Source of the DNA: Clostridia bacterium
GTDB taxonomy: Bacteria; Bacillota; Clostridia; Christensenellales; Aristaeellaceae
Assembly (NCBI GenBank): GCA_017397765.1
Contig: JAFQIB010000105.1
Coordinates: 1-57,973, forward strand
Reading direction: 5' to 3'
Length of the DNA: 57,973 bases
Under the pieces are notes generated by a model that saw only the letters and a list, made by a program, of their open reading frames with translations, was not told the origin of the DNA and made no database searches. Numbering within the stretch: the stretch's first letter is position 1; each line of letters begins with the position of its first letter. Both the position numbers and the translations under genes were made by a program. Positions 40,376 through 49,276 of this stretch are shown piece by piece.

Positions 40376-41857
40376 ATGTCGGATTTCACAATGCCCATTA
40401 TCATCGGTGTTGCAGTGGTGCTGCTCATCATCATCTTCATGTGCAATTACATCAAGGTACCGCCGAATGTGGCGCTGATCGTTTCGGGCCGCAAGCATAA
40501 GTACAAGGTGAAGGACGAGAACGGCAAGGAGATCGTCAAGCGCTTTGGCTACCGCATCGTTCGTGGCGGCGCGACTTTCGTCATCCCCTTTTTCGAGCGC
40601 GTGGATAAGCTGAATCTGGGCATCATGCAGGTGGACATCAAGACCACCCAGCCCGTGCCCTCTCAGGAATACATCGGCGTGCTGGTGGACGGTGTGGCGA
40701 ACATCAAGATCGGTTCGGACGATGTGAGCGTCGCCACCGCTGCCGAGCAGTTCCTGGGCTGGAAGCAGCAGGAGATTGCTGCTGTCGCCATGCAGGTGCT
40801 GGAAGGCAACATGCGCGAGATCATCGGCCGGATGACCATCGCCGACCTGGTGCAGAACCGCGACAAGTTCGCCAATGAGACGCAGAATGCTGCCACCACC
40901 GACATGCGCAACATGGGTCTGGAGATTGTCAACATCACCATCCAGAACTTCTCCGACAACAACGGCGTACTGGATACGCTGGCGGTCAAGAACATTGCCG
41001 AAAAGAAGCGTGACGCGGATATTGCCCGTGCCGAGGCTGAGCGTGACACTGTGATCCGTCAGGCGATTGCCGATCAGGAGGGTAACAAAGCCCGTACCGA
41101 GGCGAATGCCCAGATTGCTGAGCAGAATAAGGAGCTGGAACTCCGCCGCGCCCAGTTCCGCGCCGAGCAGGACCGCGCCAAGGCTGAGGCCGACCTGGCC
41201 TACCAGGTGCAGCAGGAGAACGCCCGTAAGGCCCTGGAGACCCAGCGCGCCGAGGCAGAGATGATCCGTCTGCAGAAGGAAACCGAGCTGCAGGCCCAGC
41301 AGGTTCAGATCCAGCGCGAGAAGCTGTCCATCGAGGTGCGTGAACGCGCCGAGGCTGAGCGCGACGCCAAGATCGCTGCCGCCGAGGCAGAGCGTGCCGT
41401 CACCCAGGCCCGTGCCGAGGCGGAACTGTACAAGGCCGAGAAGGAAGCCGAGGCTAACCTGATCTCCGCCCAGCGCGAGGCAGAAGCCAAGTTCGTCCTG
41501 GCCCAGAAGGAGGCCGAGGCCATCCGCATGAAGGGTGAAGCCGAAGCGGAGGCCATGCTCAGGAAGGCTGAGGCCATGAAGCAGTACGGCCAGGCGGCCA
41601 TGATGCAGATGGTCATCGACAAGCTGCCCGAGATGGCCAAGGCGGTTTCCGAGCCGCTCTCCAAGACCGACAAGATCATCCTCTTCGGCGAGGGCGGCGC
41701 GTCCTCCATGGCCCGCGATACCGCCGGCACCATGCTGCAGACCTTCGAGGCGGTGAAGGACGCGGTGGGCCTGGATATCCCCAAGATGCTCCGGGACGTG
41801 ACCACCGGCGGCCTCATTGGCAAGGCGGTCAGCGATGAAGAAAACAAGGCGGAATAA
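40376..41857 (+). CDS. Flotillin-like SPFH/band-7 protein
   Basis: A 493-residue flotillin. An N-terminal membrane segment (about 5-25) is followed by the SPFH domain (about 28-200). A long Ala/Glu-rich coiled coil (about 205-420) has repeated EAE-, RAEAE- and KEAEA-type units, and the globular C-terminus resembles flotillin oligomerisation regions. In Bacillus such proteins (FloT) form membrane microdomains and affect fluidity and secretion. The gene has its own promoter and a small DUF6440-like gene 23 bases downstream. No NfeD partner is encoded next to it. Confidence 0.9.
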   Translation: MSDFTMPIIIGVAVVLLIIIFMCNYIKVPPNVALIVSGRKHKYKVKDENGKEIVKRFGYRIVRGGATFVIPFFERVDKLNLGIMQVDIKTTQPVPSQEYIGVLVDGVANIKIGSDDVSVATAAEQFLGWKQQEIAAVAMQVLEGNMREIIGRMTIADLVQNRDKFANETQNAATTDMRNMGLEIVNITIQNFSDNNGVLDTLAVKNIAEKKRDADIARAEAERDTVIRQAIADQEGNKARTEANAQIAEQNKELELRRAQFRAEQDRAKAEADLAYQVQQENARKALETQRAEAEMIRLQKETELQAQQVQIQREKLSIEVRERAEAERDAKIAAAEAERAVTQARAEAELYKAEKEAEANLISAQREAEAKFVLAQKEAEAIRMKGEAEAEAMLRKAEAMKQYGQAAMMQMVIDKLPEMAKAVSEPLSKTDKIILFGEGGASSMARDTAGTMLQTFEAVKDAVGLDIPKMLRDVTTGGLIGKAVSDEENKAE

Positions 41858-41880
41858 CCGGAAGGAGCACAGAATTTGTT

Positions 41881-42054
41881 ATGAGTGAAAAGCGTTTTGA
41901 AAAGGTGTATAAGCAGGGCGCAGTAGAGTGTGTGGAAGTCTGGGTGGATCGGGAAACGGGCGTAAACTACGTCTACTTTTCCCAGGGCTACGGCGCCGGA
42001 CTGACCGTCCTGGTGGACAAGGACGGCAAGCCGGTCATCACACCGGTCAGGTAA
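41881..42054 (+). CDS. Small DUF6440-like protein
   Basis: A 57-residue cytoplasmic protein: MSEKRFEKVYKQGAVE, then VWVDRETGVNYVYFSQGYGAG, then TVLVDKDGKPVI. The VDxETGVNY plus Gly-rich turn and DxDGKP ending match the DUF6440 pattern, a small beta-rich protein of unknown function. AAGGAG lies upstream, somewhat distant from the ATG. It probably shares the flotillin transcript. Confidence 0.7.
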   Translation: MSEKRFEKVYKQGAVECVEVWVDRETGVNYVYFSQGYGAGLTVLVDKDGKPVITPVR

Positions 42055-42249
42055 CATACGGCGAGGGGGACGCGGAGCGCGTCCTCCTCTTTTGATGCGG
42101 GGAAGGTTATGTCGCTACCATTTCTCGACCTCTCTTTGTGGAGAAAGTCTCGTTGCATCGATTGCTGGGGCGAGGAAACCTGTAGGCTCAGACACCAGTA
42201 AATTGGGATTTTAGCGGTGGTGTAACTTATCGCGTACGGCCTCATCCGT

Positions 42250-42288
42250 CACGGCTTGCGCCGTGTCCCCTTCCCCAGAGGGGGAAGG
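42250..42288. repeat. Paired palindromes in the long intergenic gap
   Basis: CACGGC/GCCGTG (42250-42255 with 42260-42265) directly followed by CCTTCCCC/GGGGAAGG (42269-42276 with 42281-42288). The double-palindrome form, with the same order of a small GC stem and a C-run/G-run stem, looks like a dispersed intergenic repeat. The whole gap 42055-42793 (about 740 bases) has no gene that I can support. Confidence 0.6.
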
Positions 42289-42497
42289 TTTTGAAGGCCC
42301 GCACCCCTTACGATTTCCATTCACTCCGGGCACCCATATATCCAAGCCGTATCGGCTGCAGCGAGACCTCAAAAGGAACGATGCGGCGATTTTGCAGAGG
42401 GATTCTTCCGCTGGAAGCGGAGATTCAGAGAACCTCTCTGCAATCGAGCCGCCCCCAATGCAGCCGCCACTACGCCTACTCAGGAGAACAGAGGGGG

Positions 42498-42528
42498 ACC
42501 GGGGGGAAGCTGTTTTTGCTTCCCCCCG
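42498..42528. repeat. 12-bp perfect hairpin
   Basis: CCGGGGGGAAGC/GCTTCCCCCCGG arms (42498-42509 with 42517-42528, 7-base loop rich in T). It lies in the same gene-free gap. The flanking GGCGGCTTTGC resembles, in inverted form, bases 9-20 at the start of the window, which suggests one repeat family. Confidence 0.55.
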
Positions 42529-42650
42529 GCGGCTTTGCGCACGCGGATCGATGACCCTTCGACGCGCGAAAGCGGCTACCCAGATGCAGAACAGTCTTGC
42601 CGTCGAGGAAAAGCAATTGTGTAATCATGCAACAGAAAAAAGTCCTCTCA

Positions 42651-42687
42651 GTCAGCTGGCGCTGACAGCTCTCCCGGATGGAGAGCC
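42651..42687. repeat. Paired palindromes, second copy type
   Basis: GTCAGC/GCTGAC (42651-42656 with 42661-42666) followed by GCTCTCC/GGAGAGC (42668-42674 with 42680-42686). It has the same architecture as 42250-42288: a small stem, then a stem ending in a C-run and G-run. Confidence 0.55.
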
Positions 42688-42754
42688 TTTGGGTGCTGAC
42701 AAATCCCAGTTTCCCCATACGCTCCGGTGGATTCACATCAGCGCCTTTGCAATA

Positions 42755-42787
42755 AAAAAGCGCGCCTGTCCAAGCCGGACAGGCGCT
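42755..42787 (-). terminator. Terminator of galM
   Basis: On the minus strand a perfect 10-bp stem (42778-42787 with 42763-42772), 5-base loop, then a T run (the A's at 42755-42760). It starts 7 bases after the galM stop. Confidence 0.9.
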
Positions 42788-42793
42788 GCGGAA

Positions 42794-43873
42794 TCATTCT
42801 TCGTCGTCATCCTCTTCCACGCGGAAGGCGTAAATGGTGGTGGTGTCGTACTTTTCGCCGGGGCGCAGCACGGTGGTGGGGAAGTTGGGATGATTGGGGG
42901 TGTCCGGGTAGTGCTGGGTCTCCAGGCACAGACCGGAGTAGTTGCCGTAGTGCATGCCGCCGCGGCCGCCTTCATAATCGGTGGTGCAGGCGGTGTAAAG
43001 CTGCACGCCGGGCTGGTCGGTGATGATCTCCATGGAGCGGCCGGACGCCTCGTGATACACGAAGGCGCACAGCGCCATGGCGCTGCCCTTGCGCAGGACG
43101 TAGTTGTGATCGTAGCCGCCGGCCCACACCATGGGGGCGCAGCTGTCCTTGGCCTCGATGCCGTCCGCCAGCAGCATGCCCTCCCGCAGATCCAGGGGCG
43201 TGCCCACCACAGGCATGTAGCTGCCGTTGGGGATCAGCTCGGAATCCACCGCCGTCACCACGTCCGCATCGATGAATACCACATGATCCAGCACCGTGCC
43301 GTGGTCGTGACCGGCCAGGTTGAAGTAGGTGTGGTTGGTCAGGTTGCAATGGGTGGCCTTGTCGGTGGTGGCCTCATAGCGGATGGACAAATTGCAGTCG
43401 TCATCCCAGGCATAGGTGACGTACATATCCAGGTTGCCGGGGTAGTTTTCCTCCATGTCGGGGGAGAGGTAATGGAGCTTCACGCTGTCGCAGCCCTCGG
43501 CCTCCTTGGCTTCCACCAGCTTCCACAGCTTGGTGTTGAAGCCCTCCTTGCCGCCGTGGAGGGTGTTTTGGCCGTCGTTGGCGGTCAGGTTGTAGGTCAC
43601 GCCGTCCAGGGTGAAGGCGGCCTTGGCGATGCGGTTGCCGTAGCGGCCCACAATGTCGCCCATAAAGGCGTGGTCGCCCTCGTAGCGCGCCAGCGTGTCA
43701 AAGCCCAGCGTCACGTCCGCCAGATTGCCCTCCCGATCGGGCACGATGATGGAGGTGACGATTGCGCCCAGCTCGATCACGCTCACGGATGCGCCGGACT
43801 TGTTGGTCATGGTCATCATGGCGACGGCGTCGCCCTTTGCAGTGGTGCCAAAATGCTTTGTAACGATGCTCAT
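42794..43873 (-). CDS. galM: Aldose 1-epimerase
   Basis: A 359-residue galactose mutarotase family protein. GRYGNRIAKAAFTLDG, the LHGG near residue 105, NLTNHTYFNLAG with a catalytic His, and the late CLETQHYPDTPNHPNFP with the catalytic Glu are all present. It interconverts alpha and beta anomers of sugars such as galactose or glucose. It has its own promoter and terminator and AGGAGG before the ATG. Neighbours do not suggest a specific pathway. Confidence 0.92.
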   Translation of the reverse strand: MSIVTKHFGTTAKGDAVAMMTMTNKSGASVSVIELGAIVTSIIVPDREGNLADVTLGFDTLARYEGDHAFMGDIVGRYGNRIAKAAFTLDGVTYNLTANDGQNTLHGGKEGFNTKLWKLVEAKEAEGCDSVKLHYLSPDMEENYPGNLDMYVTYAWDDDCNLSIRYEATTDKATHCNLTNHTYFNLAGHDHGTVLDHVVFIDADVVTAVDSELIPNGSYMPVVGTPLDLREGMLLADGIEAKDSCAPMVWAGGYDHNYVLRKGSAMALCAFVYHEASGRSMEIITDQPGVQLYTACTTDYEGGRGGMHYGNYSGLCLETQHYPDTPNHPNFPTTVLRPGEKYDTTTIYAFRVEEDDDEE

Positions 43874-43910
43874 GGGAAATCTCCTCCTGATGTACGAAAT
43901 CGTTTCTTCT

Positions 43911-43938
43911 ATTGTACCGCATTGACGGCGGATGTCAA
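43911..43938 (-). promoter_or_regulatory. Promoter for galM
   Basis: On the minus strand TTGACA (43933-43938) and TACAAT (43911-43916), 16-base spacer. The -35 overlaps the end of the upstream small gene (43935-44330). Confidence 0.7.
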
Positions 43939-44330
43939 GGACTTTGTGCAGGCGGGAGCTGCAAAAACTGTGCTGCGGCCTCTGCCAGCCGCCACAGCGG
44001 ACCGGCGGTTTCCCTCAGCCATCCGGCAGCGACGAGCCGGCCGCTGGGCCAGTCCTCCGCCAGCGCCAGCGCGTCCCACAGTCGGAGCGGGGTGATATAC
44101 TGCACGGCGGTGCAGCCTGCAGCAGGATCAACGGCACCCAGATCCAGCACGGCCCCCTCCTCGCCGGCACTGATCAGCAGCAGGCGCAGCGGCGGCCCCT
44201 CCTCCTGTGCTTCTCTTTGCATTTCGACCTGCAGCGTGCCGTCTGTCTCCGCCAGCCGAGCCCAGCCCTGCGTCCGGCCCCGGGCGTCCTTCAGGAGTAT
44301 ATGCCGCAAGTTTGATGGACTGTTTTTCAT
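43935..44330 (-). CDS. Hypothetical protein
   Basis: A 131-residue protein I do not recognise. It has no signal peptide or membrane segment. The N-terminal half has alternating beta-like strands (ILLKDARGRTQGWARL, LRLLLISAGEEG), and the C-terminal half is helical with Trp and Leu (LRLWDALALAEDW, PLWRLAEAAAQFL). The start is ATG at 44330 with GGAGG seven bases upstream; an ATG at 44336 abuts that site. It may be cotranscribed with galM, although galM has its own promoter. Confidence 0.5.
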   Translation of the reverse strand: MKNSPSNLRHILLKDARGRTQGWARLAETDGTLQVEMQREAQEEGPPLRLLLISAGEEGAVLDLGAVDPAAGCTAVQYITPLRLWDALALAEDWPSGRLVAAGWLRETAGPLWRLAEAAAQFLQLPPAQSP

Positions 44331-44457
44331 GCTCATCCCTCCCGGATGAGCCTATGCGGGAAAAACGGGAAATCTCCCTGCGTTCGGAAAAAGTGAACGC
44401 TGCGGCGGCAGAGTGGCGGCGCGGCTGGGCTGCCGCTGCATTTTCTTTGTCTGCGGC

Positions 44458-44486
44458 TTGACAAAATCCCCCTTTCCCCCTATGAT
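44458..44486 (+). promoter_or_regulatory. Promoter for glyS
   Basis: TTGACA (44458-44463) and TATGAT (44481-44486), 17-base spacer, nearly consensus. The start would be near 44493. The leader of about 54 bases is too short for a T-box riboswitch. Confidence 0.8.
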
Positions 44487-44546
44487 ACAATGGTACGAAA
44501 ATCGGGCGTGCCATGCCAGGCACGTACCAACAAGGAGGATATCACA

Positions 44547-45932
44547 ATGGCTGAACTGACGATGGAAAAACTCAAGGCGCTGTGTCAGAACCGCGGCTTC
44601 ATCTTTGCCGGCTCTGAGATCTACGGCGGCCTGGCAAATACCTGGGATTTCGGCCCCCTGGGCGTGGAGTTCAAGAACAATATCAAGAAGGCCTGGTGGA
44701 AGAAATTCGTCCAGGAGAGCCCCTACAACACGGGCCTGGACTGCGGCATCCTGATGAACCGCGAGGTGTGGGTCGCCTCCGGCCATGTGGGCGGCTTCAA
44801 CGATCCCCTGATGGACTGCAAGGCCTGCAAGGCCCGCTTCCGCGCGGACAAGCTGATCGAGGACTTCACCAAGGGGGCGGAGACCGGCGACGGCTGGAAG
44901 AACGAGGAGCTGGAAGCCTACATCAACGAGCATGACATCGTCTGCCCCGTCTGCGGCAAGAAGGATTTCACCGGCATCCGTCAGTTCAACCTGATGTTCA
45001 AGACCCACCTGGGCGTGAACGAGTCCTCTGCGGCGGAGGTGCTGCTGCGCCCCGAAACCGCCCAGGGCATCTTCGTCAACTTCCTCAACGCCATGCGTAC
45101 CACCCGCAAGAAGCTGCCCGCCGGCATCTGCCAGATCGGCAAGTCCTTCCGCAACGAGATCACCCCCGGCAACTTCATCTTCCGCGTGCTGGAGTTCGAG
45201 CAGATGGAGCTGGAATTCTTCTGCAAGCCCGGCGAGGATCTGGAGTGGTTCAACTACTGGCGTACCTTCTGCAAGGAGTGGCTGCTGGCCCTGGGCCTGA
45301 AGGAGGAGAAGCTCCGCCTGCGCGACCATGAGCCGGAGAAGCTGGCCTTCTACTCCAAGGCGACCACCGATTTTGAGTACCTGTTCCCCTTCGGCTGGGG
45401 CGAGCTGTGGGGCATTGCCGACCGCACCGATTATGACCTCAAGCAGCATATGGAGCACTCCGGCAAGTCCATGGAATACCTGGACCCGGTGACCAACGAG
45501 CGCTACATCCCCTACTGCGTGGAGCCCTCCGTGGGTGTGGAGCGTCTGGTGCTGGCCTTCCTGTGCAACGCCTATGAGGAGCAGCTGCTGGACGAAGCGA
45601 AGAACGACGTCCGCACCGTGCTGCACCTGCATCCGGCGCTGGCACCCTACAAGGCCGCCGTGCTGCCCCTGCAGAAGAACAAGCTGGGCGACAAGGCCCG
45701 CGAGGTGCATGCCCAGCTGGCCAAGTACTTCCCCGTGGAGTACGACGAGACCGGCTCCATCGGCAAGCGCTACCGCCGCCAGGACGAGATCGGCACCCCC
45801 TTCTGCATCTGCGTGGACTTCGATACCGAAGAAACCGGCACCGTCACCGTCCGTGACCGTGATACCATGGAGCAGGAGCGCGTCGCCATTGCCGACCTGC
45901 GCAAGTATATCGAGGACCGGATGGAGTTCTGA
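44547..45932 (+). CDS. glyS: Glycyl-tRNA synthetase, alpha2 type
   Basis: A 461-residue class II synthetase of the homodimeric (eukaryote/archaeal and Bacillota) type. The N-terminal [17 protein letters not shown], the motif 2 region GKSFRNEI, the ELEFF segment, and [10 protein letters not shown] (motif 3) are present. The C-terminal anticodon-binding domain covers about 360-461. Two CxxC pairs (CKACKARF and CPVCGKKDF) may bind zinc. The start at 44547 (MAELTMEK) has AGGAGG eight bases upstream; an upstream in-frame ATG at 44490 lies inside the promoter. It is monocistronic, with a terminator. Confidence 0.95.
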   Translation: MAELTMEKLKALCQNRGFIFAGSEIYGGLANTWDFGPLGVEFKNNIKKAWWKKFVQESPYNTGLDCGILMNREVWVASGHVGGFNDPLMDCKACKARFRADKLIEDFTKGAETGDGWKNEELEAYINEHDIVCPVCGKKDFTGIRQFNLMFKTHLGVNESSAAEVLLRPETAQGIFVNFLNAMRTTRKKLPAGICQIGKSFRNEITPGNFIFRVLEFEQMELEFFCKPGEDLEWFNYWRTFCKEWLLALGLKEEKLRLRDHEPEKLAFYSKATTDFEYLFPFGWGELWGIADRTDYDLKQHMEHSGKSMEYLDPVTNERYIPYCVEPSVGVERLVLAFLCNAYEEQLLDEAKNDVRTVLHLHPALAPYKAAVLPLQKNKLGDKAREVHAQLAKYFPVEYDETGSIGKRYRRQDEIGTPFCICVDFDTEETGTVTVRDRDTMEQERVAIADLRKYIEDRMEF

Positions 45933-45957
45933 TCCCCGGACAATGGAACATTTCAGG

Positions 45958-45988
45958 GCGCACCGTGCAGATGCATGGTGCGCTTTTT
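45958..45988 (+). terminator. Intrinsic terminator of glyS
   Basis: GCGCACC pairs with GGTGCGC (45958-45964 with 45977-45983), the stem extending through TGC/GCA, then TTTTT. It starts 26 bases after the stop. Confidence 0.88.
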
Positions 45989-46063
45989 CCATCGCCGATT
46001 GAAAACCGGCGGCAAAGGTGGGCGGCTTTTCCGATGGACAAGGCTGCTGCCGGGCCAAAAGAC

Positions 46064-46092
46064 TTGCTCAATTCATAATTCGCTGATATAAT
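46064..46092 (+). promoter_or_regulatory. Promoter for the kinase/CDP-alcohol operon
   Basis: TTGCTC (46064-46069) and TATAAT (46087-46092), 17-base spacer. The -10 is embedded in a near-palindrome CTGATATAATATCAG (46083-46097), which could be a regulator site. The leader is about 65 bases. Confidence 0.72.
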
Positions 46093-46162
46093 ATCAGAAT
46101 AGCCGCAATTCGACGGCTGAGAAATCTATGCGCAGGCATGGCTGAAAGAGGCTGCTATACAG

Positions 46163-47092
46163 ATGACATATCATGATTATATTTCCGAAGCTACGCTGCA
46201 GTATCTGATGCAGCAGTATCCCGAGCATACGCCCGGGTGGCTCGACGGCTTTGAGGATGAGGTCGCCCGCCTGGAACAGCAGTGGGACGTACAGGTGGAG
46301 GGCTTTGAGCGGGAGTCCCGCTTCGGCACCATCCTGTACGGGTACAGCGCCCGGTACGGGAAGGTCGCCATGAAGATCGTCCCCTGGTTTTCACCCCGGC
46401 TGCAGGGCGAGATCTACTGCTACCGCCATCTGCCTTATCAGGAAATGTGTCCCCTGCATGCGGTGGACGAAAAGCTGGGTGCGATGCTGCTGAAATATAT
46501 CCCTGCCAGGGCGCAGGAAAATGCGGCGTGCAAGGAAAATGCGCTGGCCGCGCTGTATGACCAGCGAAGGGCCGCAACGCAGGAGGACGAAATGCATGTG
46601 CCCTTCTACGGGGACGTGCTGGCGGAGGTATCCGCCAATGCGCTGCAGGTCATTGCCCGCACCGGTGATCCGGGCTATGCCCATCTGGCGCTGTCCATTG
46701 AGCGGGCAGGGCAGGCCATGGCCGGGTTTGCCGGGGAGGCGCTTTGCCTGATCCACGGCGATGCACATGCCTTCAACCTCCTGGAGGAGGGGGACAGCTG
46801 CCTGCTGATCGATCCCCTGGGCTACCGGGCGCCCTTCGCCTTTGAATGGGCCCGCTATCTGGGCACGGCGACGAAGGCGGAGCGGCTGCCGGATGCGGAC
46901 GTTTGCGCAATGGTTCGCCGCCTCACCCGGGACCGGATTCCCCTGGAGGAGGCCCTGCGTGCCTTTGCGATCGACACGACCCTGCGCGCCTGCAACACCT
47001 TCATCGAGGGCAACACCTATGAGGAGATCTGCCTCTCTGCGGACTGGGCGAAGCGCGCCTGGGACTATTACGATGCGCTGGGGCGTACATAA
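46163..47092 (+). CDS. APH/choline-kinase-fold phosphotransferase
   Basis: A 309-residue kinase-fold protein with the Brenner motif HGDAHAFN (His198, Asp200, Asn205) and the metal Asp217 in LIDPLG. A possible ATP-binding Lys71 lies in VAMKIV. The LIDPLGYRAPFAFEWARY segment resembles the APH(6)/hydroxyurea group. The enzyme may phosphorylate an aminoglycoside or a small alcohol. The next two genes are a CDP-alcohol phosphotransferase fusion and a cytidylyltransferase, so I favour an alcohol kinase role like choline kinase LicA. This is context inference; antibiotic modification cannot be excluded. Confidence 0.75.
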   Translation: MTYHDYISEATLQYLMQQYPEHTPGWLDGFEDEVARLEQQWDVQVEGFERESRFGTILYGYSARYGKVAMKIVPWFSPRLQGEIYCYRHLPYQEMCPLHAVDEKLGAMLLKYIPARAQENAACKENALAALYDQRRAATQEDEMHVPFYGDVLAEVSANALQVIARTGDPGYAHLALSIERAGQAMAGFAGEALCLIHGDAHAFNLLEEGDSCLLIDPLGYRAPFAFEWARYLGTATKAERLPDADVCAMVRRLTRDRIPLEEALRAFAIDTTLRACNTFIEGNTYEEICLSADWAKRAWDYYDALGRT

Positions 47093-47119
47093 GCAGTAAC
47101 AGACAGGAGGCGATGCAAA

Positions 47120-49276
47120 ATGTCGCTGATGGAAAAAGCCAAAGCCTTTTATGCGGACATGCGCCGGGATGTTCCGGCCAGCTATAAGTCCCTTGAAACC
47201 GAAGAGCCCTTTGACAAGGTGTTCACCAAGCCGCTGGGCTATCTGTTCACCCGGTTCTTTATCCATATCGGCTGGACGCCCAATATGGTCACGATTCTGT
47301 CGATGTTCATCGGCGTGGCGGGCGGCGTGCTGTTTTATCCGGCGTCCTTCGGGTGGAACCTGCTGGGCGTGCTGCTGGTGATCTGGGCCAATATCCTGGA
47401 TTCCACCGACGGTCAGATGGCCCGCCTTACCGGGCAGAAATCCGCCCTGGGCCGATTGCTGGACGGCATGTCCTCCACGCTGTGGTACATCGCCATGTAC
47501 TGCGCGGTCTGCTGCCGGCTGTATAACGATCCGATCCCCTTCTTCCCGGATCACACCTGGGGCTGGATCATCTGGGCAATTGCGCTGGTCTGCGGACTGC
47601 TGGGCCATGCGCAGCAGTGCACCATGGCGGATCGCTACCGCAATATCCACCTGTTCTTCCTGAAGAACAAGCACGGCGATGAGCTCCACCGCTTTGAGGA
47701 TATCAACCGCCAGCTGCGGGCGCTGCCCAAGGAGGGCGCGGGGCTGCAGAAGGCCCAGCTGTTTATTGACGGCGTCTTTACCCTCTCCCAGGAAAAGATC
47801 ACCCCCACCTTCCAGAAGGTCTACGATGCCTATCTGGAGGCGGACGAAGACACCCGCGAAGCCATCCGCCAGGATTATCTGGCCGGCTCGCGCAAGTATA
47901 TCCAGCTGACCAATGTGCTGACCTTCAATGCCCGCGCGTATCTGTTCTTTGCGCTGGTGCTGCTCAATGTGCCGTTCCTGTACTTCGTGCTGGAGTTTTT
48001 CGGCTTCGGCGCGCTGAAGATCTACACCCAGCGCAGCTACGAGCGCCTGGCGCAGGACATCCTGGAGAAATACAGCTTGCCCGGCTGCAATCGGAAAAAG
48101 GCCCATGCCGGATTGTGGAACAAGATCTTCTTTGCCGTGGGTGTGATCGGCGTGATCGTCATGCTGGTGAACACTGATTTTTCCGGCGTGGACTGGTCCG
48201 GCACGGTGCTGCGGCGGATGCCGTTGTGGCTGCCCTCGCTCCTGTGCCTGTGGATGGTGATCTATGTGCTGCATGCACTGGGCTACGGCATCATCATGCG
48301 CTGGCGCAGCAAGGACGTCTCCTTCGGGCAGCTGCTCAGGGTGTCCATCTCCGGCTTTGCGCTCAACCACGTCACCCCTGTCGGCCTGGTGGGCGGCGAG
48401 TTCTACCGCATTATGGAGATGAAGCCCAAGCTTGGTACCGAGCGGGCGGTGGCCGCCACGCTGACCTTCACGGTCATGAACACCTTCTCCCATGTGATGT
48501 TCTGGTTTACCGGCGCGATGCTCTACATTGTCAGCGGCTGCCCGGGCAGCTGGGTAGTGACGGCGGGCGTCGTGCTGATGGCGCTGGCCTGCGGCGCGGG
48601 GATCGTGCTGTTCTTCCGCTACTGCAAGCGGGGCCTGGTGGTTTCCGTGATGCAGCTGCTTTCAAAGCTGCCGCTGGTGGGCGGAAAGGTGGCCGCCCTG
48701 GTGGAGAAGAAGGCGGAGCAGTTTGAGGAGATCGACCGGGATATGGAGGCGTTCTACCGCCGCCACTGGGATTTCTGGCGGACGACACTGGTGGAGTATG
48801 CCGCCCGTCTGCTGGAGGCCGCCGAGTTCTGGCTGATCTTCCTGGCCCTGGATCTGAATGTGCCCTTCATCTACTGCGTGGTGGCGCTGTCCTGCGCGTC
48901 GCTGGTGGGCAATCTCCTGGCCTTTATCCCTATGCAGATCGGTACCCGCGAGATGGGCCTGGCTCTGGCGATGAGCTGGGTTGGCCTGGCCTCCCCCCTG
49001 AGCCTCACGGCTTCCATCATGTCCCGTATCCGTGAGCTGATCTACACCGCCGCCGGTACGCTGATGCTGCTGGTGCACGACGGCAGGCTGCCGGCAGCTA
49101 CCAAGGAGGAGGTGCTGGAGCTGGCGGAGGAGGAGATCCATATCCCTGCCCAGGATGACTGGGAGCCGCCAGTGCCGGACGCACAGCAGGCTGAAGCCTC
49201 TGCGGAAGAAGCGGCGGAACCGGTGGCTGACGAAGCATCCGAGGAACCTGCTCCTGGGGAGGTGCCGCTGGCATGA
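47120..49276 (+). CDS. CDP-alcohol phosphotransferase fused to LPG-synthase-type membrane domain
   Basis: A 718-residue membrane protein. The N-terminal part (about 35-350) is a CDP-alcohol phosphatidyltransferase with D-x2-DG-x2-AR-x8-G-x3-D: Asp94, Asp97, Gly98, Ala101, Arg102, Gly111 and Asp115. The fourth Asp expected at 119 is Ser. The C-terminal part (about 355-670) is an LPG-synthase/UPF0104-type multi-helix domain, the flippase-like region of MprF relatives (GFALNHVTPVGLVGGEFYR; IPMQIGTREMG). An acidic Glu-rich tail follows. A head group could be attached and the product translocated by one protein. It is followed by an IspD-like gene with a four-base overlap. Confidence 0.82.
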   Translation: MSLMEKAKAFYADMRRDVPASYKSLETEEPFDKVFTKPLGYLFTRFFIHIGWTPNMVTILSMFIGVAGGVLFYPASFGWNLLGVLLVIWANILDSTDGQMARLTGQKSALGRLLDGMSSTLWYIAMYCAVCCRLYNDPIPFFPDHTWGWIIWAIALVCGLLGHAQQCTMADRYRNIHLFFLKNKHGDELHRFEDINRQLRALPKEGAGLQKAQLFIDGVFTLSQEKITPTFQKVYDAYLEADEDTREAIRQDYLAGSRKYIQLTNVLTFNARAYLFFALVLLNVPFLYFVLEFFGFGALKIYTQRSYERLAQDILEKYSLPGCNRKKAHAGLWNKIFFAVGVIGVIVMLVNTDFSGVDWSGTVLRRMPLWLPSLLCLWMVIYVLHALGYGIIMRWRSKDVSFGQLLRVSISGFALNHVTPVGLVGGEFYRIMEMKPKLGTERAVAATLTFTVMNTFSHVMFWFTGAMLYIVSGCPGSWVVTAGVVLMALACGAGIVLFFRYCKRGLVVSVMQLLSKLPLVGGKVAALVEKKAEQFEEIDRDMEAFYRRHWDFWRTTLVEYAARLLEAAEFWLIFLALDLNVPFIYCVVALSCASLVGNLLAFIPMQIGTREMGLALAMSWVGLASPLSLTASIMSRIRELIYTAAGTLMLLVHDGRLPAATKEEVLELAEEEIHIPAQDDWEPPVPDAQQAEASAEEAAEPVADEASEEPAPGEVPLA

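Noticed and set aside
42263-44095. A 610-codon plus-strand frame across the repeat gap and galM
   Set aside because: It is antisense to galM with its conserved catalytic blocks, has no ribosome site, and its N-terminal part translates palindromic repeats.
44487-44546. T-box riboswitch before glyS
   Set aside because: The promoter is only about 54 bases from the start codon, far too short for a T-box leader and terminator.
44352-48493. Minus-strand frames of 568 and 700 codons opposite glyS and the kinase/CDP-alcohol genes
   Set aside because: Shadow composition and no start signals. The plus-strand genes are well supported.
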